Source of the DNA: Actinomycetes bacterium
GTDB taxonomy: Bacteria; Actinomycetota; Acidimicrobiia; Acidimicrobiales; RAAP-2
Assembly (NCBI GenBank): GCA_021849765.1
Contig: JAJZSM010000133.1
Coordinates: forward strand, 1 to 5,083
DNA length: 5,083 nucleotides
Direction: 5' to 3'
A program made the position numbers and the translations under genes. Of the stretch, positions 1 through 5,083 are shown piece after piece. Within the stretch, counting starts at the first letter, position 1; each line of letters begins with the position of its first letter. The notes below the pieces were generated by a model. It worked only from the letters and a program-made list of their open reading frames with translations, did not search any database and was not told where the DNA came from.

Positions 1-2
1 GG

Positions 3-2549
3 ATCCTGGGTCGATCCCGCGACGAGCTCGTGGGCACCGAGTCGGGTTCGCGGGGCTGGGATACGGTGCACGAGGACGGCACGAGCTTCACCGTCGACGA
101 GCTCCCGTCGACGCGCGCCGTGGCGACCGGTGAGCCGGTACTGCGTGAGCTGATGGGAATGGAGAACGGTGCGCTGGGGCGCCGCTGGGTCATCGGCGAC
201 TCGTTCCCCCTCTTTGACGGTGGCGAGGTCGACGGTTCAGTGACCTTCATGGTGGACGCGACGGGTGCGGTCAACGCCCGTCGACAACTGGCTCTTACGT
301 CGGCGATCACCCACGTCGTCCTGGCCGGCCACGACGAGGCGACGAGTCTGCATCGGCTCTGTGAGGTGTTGGTCGATGTGGGAGGTCTGGCGCTCGCCTG
401 GATTGGCGAGAAGTCCACCGAGGACGGTGCGGTCCAAGTCATGCACGCGGCGGGCGAGACCGACTACCTCTACGAGGGCATGGTCTCGTGGTGGGGGACG
501 ACGGCGAGTGGTCGCGGGCCGACCGGCACGGCCCTGCGAACGGGCATTACGCAGGTCTTCAATGACTTGGCCACCCAGTCCGACTTCGCGGTGTGGCGCG
601 AGCGCGCCGCACAGTTCCGTCTGGGCTCTTCGCTGGCGTTGCCAATGCACCTGGTCGGGCGAACGGCCGTCTTGACGATCTATGACCGCGCGCGCTTCGC
701 CTTCGACGAGGGGGCGGTCGAGCGCTTCGAGGACGTGGTGCGCGAGATCGAGTTCGGGCTCGAGCACGTGAACGCGGTGGCCACGACCCACGTCGCCCTC
801 GCCGAGACCATGGCGGCGATGGAGGCCCTCACCGAGGCCCAGGGTGCGCTGAGCGACTCGGAGAGACGCTTTCGCATTGCCTTCGAGGGCAACATGGCGC
901 CCATGCTCTTCACCGGCCTCAACGATGAGGTCATCGCAGTGAACGACGCTTTCTGCCGCCTCATCGGGCGCAGCCGCGAGGAGATTCTCGGCGAGCACTT
1001 CCCGCCCTACACCCACCCCGAGGACCTCGAGATCACCGCCGAAGCCCACCGGCGTCTCTTTGAGGGTGAGACCGACCAGATCCAGTACATCAAGCGCTAC
1101 ATACACAGCGACGGTCACACGATCGTGGTCCAGGTCTCTAAGCACGCGGCGCGCGACGACCGGGGTCAGCTCCTCTACTCCGTCCTCTCGGCGCGCGACA
1201 TCACCGAAGAGCGCGCCCTGACCGAGATGCTCTCGCACCAGGCGCTCCACGATCCACTCACGGGACTTGCGAACCGCGCGCTCTTCGATGACCGTCTCGC
1301 CCAGGCGGTGGCACGCAGCGAACGCTCCGGCACGATGGGTGCGGTCCTACTGCTCGACCTCGATGACTTCAAGGGGGTCAACGACACCCACGGGCACCTG
1401 GTTGGTGACGAGGTGCTGCGCGGCGTCGCGCGGCGCCTCGAGATGGTCACGCGCTCGAGCGACTCACTCTCGCGCTTTGGTGGCGACGAGTTCTTCTATC
1501 TCGCTGAGGGCCTGTCCTCGTCGAACGAGGCTGAGGAGATCGCGGCGCGCCTGATCTCGGTGCTGGGCGAGACCTTCGACTTCGACGGCCTGCACTTTCG
1601 ACAGATGGCCAGCATCGGAATCGCCCTGTTCTCGGATGACGACGTCTCCGCCAGTGACATCGTCCAGCGCGCCGACCTCGCTCTCTACGAGGCGAAGAGT
1701 CGCGGCAAGGGGCGCTACGCGCTTTTTACGCCCGACATGCACCAGGTCGCCGCGAGTCGCTTCGCCCTCACCCAGGAGCTGCACAAGGCGCGAGCCAACG
1801 GCGAGCTCGCCATGCACTATCAGCCCATCATCGCTCTCGCAAACCACGAGGTCGTCGGGTTCGAGTCGCTGATGCGCTGGCACCACCCCGTGCGCGGCGA
1901 GATCTCGCCGGGAGTGTTCATCCCCCTGGCCGAGCGCGGCGAACTGATCTACGAACTGGGCGAGTTCGCTCTCACACAGGCCACCCGCGCCGCCGCGAAC
2001 TGGCCCGCGTCACCCGGAGGCGGACGGCCCTATGTCACGGTGAACCTCTCGGCCCAAGAGTTCGCCGGTGGCGATCTCGTGACCACGGTCAGCCGGGCGC
2101 TGGTCGCCAGCGGCCTCGACCCCGGCCGGTTGGTCGTAGAGATCACCGAGAGCGCGATGATCAACGACGCCCACGACGCGCTGCGCGTGCTCGAGGGGCT
2201 CTCCGCGCTTGGCGTTGGTGTGGCGCTCGACGACTTCGGTACCGGCTACTCCTCGCTGTCGTATCTGGTGCGCCTGAGCCCCTCGATCATCAAGATCGAC
2301 CGGTACTTCGTCAACCCCTCCTTTGAGAGCGTTCACAACGAGACGCTGCTCGAGACGGTGATCTCTCTTGGCGAGCGTCTCGGAATCGCGATGGTGGCCG
2401 AAGGGGTGGAGACGGTCGCCCAGCTCGATCAGTTGCGGACCTTGGGCTGTGACGCGGCTCAGGGATTCCTCTTCTCGCCGGCAGTGCGTGGCGAAGCGGT
2501 CGCGGCGCTGATCCAACGAGGACCCTGGCCCGATCCGCGCCTCGCCTAG
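3..2549 (+). CDS. Bifunctional c-di-GMP signalling protein, PAS-GAF-PAS-GGDEF-EAL (5' partial)
   Basis: Probable cytoplasmic sensor that makes and/or degrades cyclic di-GMP. Residues are numbered from the in-frame GTG at 30. That GTG is unlikely to be the real start, because the frame stays open to base 3 and the codons before it read ILGRSRDEL, a typical PAS-core motif. At least 848 codons are present. Domains: end of a first PAS (to about 80); GAF (about 104-247); short helical linker (250-275); second PAS (about 276-394, LIGRSREEILG at 311-321); GGDEF (about 400-567); EAL (about 576-830). The cyclase half keeps DPLTGLANR, the metal Asp443, Asn451, Asp460 and GGDEF at 484-488, plus an inhibitory I-site RSSD (475-478) exactly five residues before it. 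The EAL half keeps ESL (612-614), Asn672, Glu704, DDFGTG (734-739), Lys755, Glu791 and Gln811. Both activities therefore look intact, although which one dominates cannot be read from sequence. No membrane segment is visible. It ends in tandem TAG TAG, 37 bases before the next gene. Confidence 0.95.
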   Translation: MLGRSRDELVGTESGSRGWDTVHEDGTSFTVDELPSTRAVATGEPVLRELMGMENGALGRRWVIGDSFPLFDGGEVDGSVTFMVDATGAVNARRQLALTSAITHVVLAGHDEATSLHRLCEVLVDVGGLALAWIGEKSTEDGAVQVMHAAGETDYLYEGMVSWWGTTASGRGPTGTALRTGITQVFNDLATQSDFAVWRERAAQFRLGSSLALPMHLVGRTAVLTIYDRARFAFDEGAVERFEDVVREIEFGLEHVNAVATTHVALAETMAAMEALTEAQGALSDSERRFRIAFEGNMAPMLFTGLNDEVIAVNDAFCRLIGRSREEILGEHFPPYTHPEDLEITAEAHRRLFEGETDQIQYIKRYIHSDGHTIVVQVSKHAARDDRGQLLYSVLSARDITEERALTEMLSHQALHDPLTGLANRALFDDRLAQAVARSERSGTMGAVLLLDLDDFKGVNDTHGHLVGDEVLRGVARRLEMVTRSSDSLSRFGGDEFFYLAEGLSSSNEAEEIAARLISVLGETFDFDGLHFRQMASIGIALFSDDDVSASDIVQRADLALYEAKSRGKGRYALFTPDMHQVAASRFALTQELHKARANGELAMHYQPIIALANHEVVGFESLMRWHHPVRGEISPGVFIPLAERGELIYELGEFALTQATRAAANWPASPGGGRPYVTVNLSAQEFAGGDLVTTVSRALVASGLDPGRLVVEITESAMINDAHDALRVLEGLSALGVGVALDDFGTGYSSLSYLVRLSPSIIKIDRYFVNPSFESVHNETLLETVISLGERLGIAMVAEGVETVAQLDQLRTLGCDAAQGFLFSPAVRGEAVAALIQRGPWPDPRLA

Positions 2550-2560
2550 TAGTCGTTGGC

Positions 2561-2566
2561 TACCAT
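2561..2566 (+). promoter_or_regulatory. Candidate -10 box for the SDR gene
   Basis: TACCAT lies 20 bases before the GTG start and fits the actinobacterial TAnnnT -10 pattern. It would give a leader of roughly 15 bases. No convincing -35 hexamer is seen at 16-18 bases upstream, where the sequence is the end of the preceding gene. Read-through from the upstream gene is equally possible. Confidence 0.3.
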
Positions 2567-2575
2567 GGCGCGACG

Positions 2576-2582
2576 AAGGGAG
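2576..2582 (+). promoter_or_regulatory. Ribosome binding site of the SDR gene
   Basis: AAGGGAG sits 4-5 bases before the GTG at 2587 and is the purine-rich match that supports this start. An ATG at 2565 lies in another frame, is not used by the SDR reading frame and closes after 28 codons. Confidence 0.6.
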
Positions 2583-2586
2583 TCGC

Positions 2587-3372
2587 GTGTCGCCAGTTGC
2601 AGAAGGTTCCTCTGGGCGCGTCGCTTTGGTTACCGGCGCGGGTGCCGCTGAGGGAATTGGCTTTGCCAGCGCTCGCGCCCTCGCCGCGTCGGGCGCTCAC
2701 CTCGTTCTCACCTCGACGACCCCGCGGATCTTCGATCGTGTTGACGAACTGCGCGCGCAGGGTGTTGACGCGCGCGGCCTGGTCGGTGATCTCACCGACC
2801 CCGCGACGTCCACGTCGCTCGTCGAACTCGCCCTCGAGTTCTGGGGGCGACTCGACGTCGTCGTGCACAACGCGGGCATGACCTCTCTGAGTGATCCCTC
2901 GTTTTCGACCGGGGCACTCGAGGAGATCGACACGGCCCACTGGCGCGCGGGCATCGCGCGCAACCTCGACACCGCCTTCTACGTGGCCAAGGCGTGCCTG
3001 CCCTCTCTGTGCGACAGCGACGCGGGCCGGCTGGTCGTTGTGGCCAGCGTGACGGGCCCGGTTATGGCGATGCGCCACGAGCCGGTCTACGCCGCGGCCA
3101 AGGCCGGTCTGGTTGGCCTGGCGCGTGGCCTCGCCCTCGACTACGCAGATCGCGCTGTCACGGTAAACGCGGTTGCGCCAGGCTGGATCGCCACCGGCTC
3201 TCAGACCGAACACGAGGCGCGCCAGGGTGTGGCGAGCCCGATGGGTCGCAGCGGTACGGCAGAGGAGATCGCGGCGGTGATCGACTTTCTCGCCTCGCCA
3301 CGCGCGTCGTATCTGACAGGTCAGTGCATCGTGGTTGACGGTGCGAACTCCATTGCCGAAGAGCGCCGATAG
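2587..3372 (+). CDS. Short-chain dehydrogenase/reductase (SDR family, FabG-like)
   Basis: NAD(P)-dependent oxidoreductase of the classical SDR fold, 261 residues, the usual length for the family. Visible motifs, in order: glycine-rich dinucleotide loop TGAGAAEGIG (16-25), two residues longer than the common TGxxxGxG; Asp68 in GDLTD; NAG (95-97); Asn126; catalytic Ser154 in ASVTG; Tyr168 and Lys172 in YAAAK; and VNAVAPGWI (193-201). The C-terminus has SYLTGQCIVVDG (241-252), where these proteins bind substrate or cofactor and oligomerise. The full Asn-Ser-Tyr-Lys tetrad is present, so it should be active. The second beta strand ends in TSTTPR without the acidic residue typical of NAD-specific members, which hints at NADPH; this is inference. 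The substrate cannot be told: a 3-oxoacyl-ACP reductase or a dehydrogenase of some other alcohol are both possible. The GTG start is supported by a ribosome binding site. The next gene begins 58 bases downstream. Confidence 0.93.
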   Translation: MSPVAEGSSGRVALVTGAGAAEGIGFASARALAASGAHLVLTSTTPRIFDRVDELRAQGVDARGLVGDLTDPATSTSLVELALEFWGRLDVVVHNAGMTSLSDPSFSTGALEEIDTAHWRAGIARNLDTAFYVAKACLPSLCDSDAGRLVVVASVTGPVMAMRHEPVYAAAKAGLVGLARGLALDYADRAVTVNAVAPGWIATGSQTEHEARQGVASPMGRSGTAEEIAAVIDFLASPRASYLTGQCIVVDGANSIAEERR

Positions 3373-3393
3373 CTTGCTGCAAAACCACCTCGG

Positions 3394-3399
3394 TAGACT
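3394..3399 (+). promoter_or_regulatory. Candidate -10 box for the SGNH hydrolase gene
   Basis: TAGACT, preceded by CGG, matches the TAnnnT pattern and lies 37 bases before the GTG start, in the 58-base gap after the SDR gene. The best -35-like string is TTGCTG at 3374-3379, but the spacing of 14 bases is too short for a normal promoter, so support is weak. The similar CGGTAG string before the ComA-family gene strengthens it a little. Confidence 0.35.
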
Positions 3400-3417
3400 G
3401 GTTCTTTAGAGCGAGCC

Positions 3418-3424
3418 CGGGGGA
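3418..3424 (+). promoter_or_regulatory. Ribosome binding site of the SGNH hydrolase gene
   Basis: CGGGGGA lies 6 bases before the GTG at 3431. It supports this start, which also gives a basic N-terminus directly before the hydrophobic segment, as expected for an exported protein. Confidence 0.5.
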
Positions 3425-3430
3425 CGTCGC

Positions 3431-4375
3431 GTGCGAGAGACTACGGTACGGCGCGAGCGCAGCCCCCGTGGTCGTCACGCTGTTCATAGGCCTCGCCGGG
3501 TCGTCCGCGCTCTCCTCGCGCTGGCGGTCGTCGCAATCGTGGGGGTTGTCGGCTTGCAGCGTTTCATCGGTGGGGCGTCAACGTCACCCACGTCGGGCTT
3601 CTACCTGGTGGTGGGCGCGTCGGCGTCACTTGGCTTTCAGCCCACCGGCATCGTGCATCACAACGGGGCGCGCACCGATCGCGGCTACGCCGACGACGTC
3701 GTGGCGATGGAGCAGAAGAGGGGCGTGGATCTGACCATGCGACAGATTGGATGTCCTGGTGAGACGACGTATTCGATGCTGCATACGGGGGATCACTGCT
3801 ACGTGGGTTCAGGTAGCCAGCGCAACGCCGCACGCATCTATCTTGGTCAGCACCACGACCAAGCCGGTCTGATCACGATTGACCTGGGCTTTAACGACGT
3901 GCGCCCGTGCCTGTGGAAATGGGTGCCTGACTCCGCGTGCGTCGCGAAGGGCCTCGCCCAGATTCGTGCGAATCTCCCAGGGGACATCAAGCTACTTCAG
4001 ACCTACGCCGGTGCCCACGTGCACTTCGTCGGGCTCCTCTACGCCGATCCGTTCCTGTCGGACTACGTCAACCCGCACTCGGGCGCGGCCTCGGCAGAAC
4101 AGACGCGCGTACTCGTGACCGACCTCGACAACGAGTTGACCTCGATCTATCGCGCCGCGAATATCCCCATCGCGAACGTGCCCGGCGCGTTCCACATGGA
4201 TAATGTCAGCGCGACGAAGTGGGACCAGCGACCTGTGCCCACGAACGTCCTCTACGCCTGCTCGTGGACCTGGATGTGCACGCCGCCGCCGTGGGGGCCC
4301 GACGATCACCCCAACGACGCGGGCTATCGCGCCATTGCGAACGCCATCGAGGTGGCCGTACCGACAACCTGGTGA
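3431..4375 (+). CDS. Exported SGNH/GDSL-type hydrolase
   Basis: Predicted esterase or acyl hydrolase of the SGNH superfamily, 314 residues. The N-terminus is strongly basic (Arg/His-rich, residues 2-26) and is followed by a hydrophobic stretch at about 27-42. It is therefore probably anchored with its catalytic domain outside the membrane, or cleaved and secreted. There is no lipobox. SGNH blocks, in order: block I VVGASASLGFQP (60-71) with the likely nucleophile Ser64; block II IGCPGETT (106-113) with Gly110; block III GFND (153-156), giving Asn155; block V DDHPNDAGY (291-299), giving Asp291 and His293. Block I has Ala where the family usually has Asp (G-D-S). The nucleophile itself is kept, so activity is plausible. 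Six cysteines fall in three close pairs (108/123, 160/170, 277/283), consistent with disulfides outside the cell. The substrate is unknown; cell-envelope lipids or acetylated sugars are guesses. The last codons are duplicated just after the stop. Confidence 0.85.
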   Translation: MRETTVRRERSPRGRHAVHRPRRVVRALLALAVVAIVGVVGLQRFIGGASTSPTSGFYLVVGASASLGFQPTGIVHHNGARTDRGYADDVVAMEQKRGVDLTMRQIGCPGETTYSMLHTGDHCYVGSGSQRNAARIYLGQHHDQAGLITIDLGFNDVRPCLWKWVPDSACVAKGLAQIRANLPGDIKLLQTYAGAHVHFVGLLYADPFLSDYVNPHSGAASAEQTRVLVTDLDNELTSIYRAANIPIANVPGAFHMDNVSATKWDQRPVPTNVLYACSWTWMCTPPPWGPDDHPNDAGYRAIANAIEVAVPTTW

Positions 4376-4400
4376 GCCGTCATGCCGACAACCTGATGAG
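4355..4400 (+). repeat. Short tandem duplication spanning the SGNH gene stop codon
   Basis: The string ccgacaacctggtgag (4361-4376) recurs as ccgacaacctgatgag (4385-4400), 15 of 16 bases identical and 24 bases apart. GCCGT also precedes both copies (4355-4359 and 4376-4380). The period is eight codons, so the second copy stays in the gene's frame: the gene ends PTTW-stop, and past the stop the frame reads AVMPTT followed by TGA TGA. Confidence 0.8.
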
Positions 4401-4438
4401 TTGAAGCTAGGCGCATATGAGAGGTGAATCACGGAAGA

Positions 4439-4448
4439 ATAAATTTAT
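4439..4448. repeat. AT-rich perfect palindrome
   Basis: ATAAATTTAT is a perfect 10-base palindrome and the most AT-rich string in this GC-rich window. It lies between the SGNH and ComA-family genes and directly abuts the larger dyad downstream. It may be a protein-binding site or part of a promoter or terminator. Its function is not determinable from sequence. Confidence 0.5.
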
Positions 4449-4449
4449 G

Positions 4450-4471
4450 TTCTCCGTGGGACCACGGTGAA
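4450..4471. promoter_or_regulatory. 22-base dyad: hairpin or operator candidate
   Basis: TTCTCCGTGG and CCACGGTGAA are inverted repeats separated by GA, with one mismatched pair (T/T at 4453/4468). As RNA it could form a hairpin of up to ten pairs with a minimal loop; as DNA it resembles a two-fold symmetric repressor site. No run of T follows on the + strand, so it is not a classical intrinsic terminator. It lies 75 bases after the SGNH stop and 138 bases before the ComA-family start, so it could serve either gene. Confidence 0.5.
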
Positions 4472-4550
4472 TCTACGTAGTTGAGTTCCGCACTTTGGCT
4501 TTGTCATGAGTTCGTCACACGATCCGTCTGGAGGGGCAATTCGTCACCGG

Positions 4551-4556
4551 TAGCGT
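4551..4556 (+). promoter_or_regulatory. Candidate -10 box for the ComA-family gene
   Basis: TAGCGT, preceded by CCGG, matches TAnnnT and resembles the CGGTAGACT string before the SGNH gene. It would give a start near 4563 and a leader of about 47 bases. No good -35 is found at normal spacing. A TTGTCA (4501-4506, one mismatch from TTGACA) exists but lies too far upstream and has no matching -10 of its own. Confidence 0.35.
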
Positions 4557-4598
4557 TTAAGCGCCGACACACAGCGACGAGGGGCGTCGAACGAAGAC

Positions 4599-4604
4599 GG
4601 AGAG
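4599..4604 (+). promoter_or_regulatory. Ribosome binding site of the ComA-family gene
   Basis: GGAGAG lies 5 bases before the ATG at 4610. The good match and spacing decide this start for a gene that would otherwise have to be placed by homology alone. Confidence 0.65.
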
Positions 4605-4609
4605 AGCTG

Positions 4610-5083
4610 ATGAGCACGTACCTTGAGTTGCCGCCGCGCACGTACAAGCCTCGCACTGAGGGCTTGACGATCGCCATCGACAAGGGGTTGCCGACGCGCT
4701 ACTTCATTGACCTCGTTGAGAGCACGGGCGAGCATCTCGACTTTGTGAAGTTCGGTTGGGGCACCGCGCTGGTCTCTCGCGAACTCAAGGTGAAGATCGA
4801 CGCGCTCACGCGCGAACAGATCGGTTTCTACTTTGGCGGAACTCTCTTTGAGAAGTTCGTGCTCCAGGATCGTCTCGACGACTTTCGCCGTCTCTGCGAG
4901 GAGTTCGGCGCCACACATGTCGAGGTGTCCAACGGAACAATCGCGCTCTCGGACGATCGCAAGGCCGAGTACGTCGCCGAACTATCGCGCGACTTTCAGG
5001 TCGTGTCCGAAGTCGGGTCAAAGGACCAGGTCAAGAGCGAGACGATGTCGCCGGCCAAGTGGATCGCGGCGATTCGCTCAGAC
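4610..5083 (+). CDS. comA: Phosphosulfolactate synthase, ComA family (3' partial)
   Basis: The frame from ATG 4610 is open to the last base (158 codons), so the 3' end is missing; family members run to about 250-290 residues. The family enzyme adds sulfite to phosphoenolpyruvate to give (2R)-phosphosulfolactate in the cytoplasm, the first step towards coenzyme M in methanogens and sulfolactate in Bacillus (YitD). The fold is a TIM barrel. Recognised family strings, in order: GLTIAIDKGLP (18-28), DFVKFGWGT (44-52, with the conserved Lys47), GGTLFE (76-81), VEVSNGTI (104-111), SEVGSKD (133-139) and SPAKWIAAIRSD (147-158). These match the archaeal and bacterial ComA pattern as I recall it from family knowledge, including VKFGWGT rather than the plant HSA32-like variant. 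A ribosome binding site precedes the start, and the 234-base upstream gap suggests its own promoter. The alternative is a ComA/HSA32-like protein of other function. I am confident of the family and less so of the pathway. Confidence 0.85.
   Translation, partial: MSTYLELPPRTYKPRTEGLTIAIDKGLPTRYFIDLVESTGEHLDFVKFGWGTALVSRELKVKIDALTREQIGFYFGGTLFEKFVLQDRLDDFRRLCEEFGATHVEVSNGTIALSDDRKAEYVAELSRDFQVVSEVGSKDQVKSETMSPAKWIAAIRSD

Noticed and set aside
237..1250. Long minus-strand reading frame (337 codons) opposite the signalling gene
   Set aside because: It is antisense to the well-supported GAF and PAS domains, rich in Arg, Leu and Val, with no recognisable domain. Such frames are expected opposite GC-rich genes.
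2565..2651. ATG frame of 28 codons overlapping the SDR start
   Set aside because: It is in a different frame from the SDR, Arg-rich, ends within the SDR's glycine motif, and its ATG sits inside the candidate promoter rather than after a ribosome binding site.
2560..3213. Minus-strand frame of 217 codons opposite the SDR gene
   Set aside because: It overlaps a complete SDR with an intact active site, has no recognisable motif and has the composition of an antisense shadow.
3992..4432. Minus-strand frame of 146 codons covering the SGNH 3' end and part of the intergenic region
   Set aside because: Most of it is the mirror of SGNH block V and upstream codons. It is rich in Arg, Gly and Val with no domain, and there is no ribosome binding site at its start.
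4450..4471. Intrinsic terminator for the SGNH gene
   Set aside because: The stem is good but no T-run follows on the + strand, the loop is only two bases, and it lies 75 bases after the stop. It is kept as a dyad of unknown role.
4473..4480. Perfect palindrome CTACGTAG
   Set aside because: It is only eight bases and does not extend beyond them. Too short to call a site without comparative data.
4376..4609. Riboswitch or tRNA in the intergenic region
   Set aside because: No cloverleaf, T-loop GTTCGA-type string in context, or known aptamer core could be recognised. Only the short inverted and direct repeats reported above are present.
4544..4918. Minus-strand frame of 124 codons near the right edge
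   Set aside because: It is antisense to the ComA-family gene, whose conserved strings and ribosome binding site settle the coding strand.

Overview
The window is GC-rich, with codons ending mostly in G or C and two genes starting at GTG. All four genes lie on the + strand with short gaps. Hexamers of the TAnnnT type sit just upstream of three of the genes. This suggests a high-GC actinobacterium. The style of the exported SGNH hydrolase makes an Acidimicrobiia-like lineage plausible, but that is inference and no taxonomic marker is present. Both ends of the window cut through a gene.

Layout. (1) 3-2549: the 3' part of a large c-di-GMP signalling protein, PAS(partial)-GAF-PAS-GGDEF-EAL. Its frame is open to the left edge, so the true start lies outside. 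(2) 2587-3372: a complete short-chain dehydrogenase/reductase with an intact Ser-Tyr-Lys active site. (3) 3431-4375: a complete membrane-anchored or secreted SGNH/GDSL-type hydrolase whose nucleophile motif reads G-A-S instead of G-D-S. (4) 4376-4609: a 234-base intergenic stretch, less GC-rich in its middle, with a small tandem duplication of the SGNH gene's 3' end, a 22-base dyad, an AT palindrome and a likely promoter. (5) 4610-5083: the first 158 codons of a phosphosulfolactate synthase (ComA family), running off the right edge.

How the genes work together. Genes 1-3 are separated by 37 and 58 bases and could be partly co-transcribed, but candidate -10 boxes precede genes 2 and 3 and their products share no obvious pathway. 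The ComA-family gene has its own intergenic promoter region and probably begins a separate transcription unit. It is the most notable gene here: ComA joins sulfite to phosphoenolpyruvate, the first step towards sulfolactate or coenzyme M, and its partner genes, if any, would lie beyond the right edge. I found no RNA genes, CRISPR arrays, insertion sequences or phage genes.
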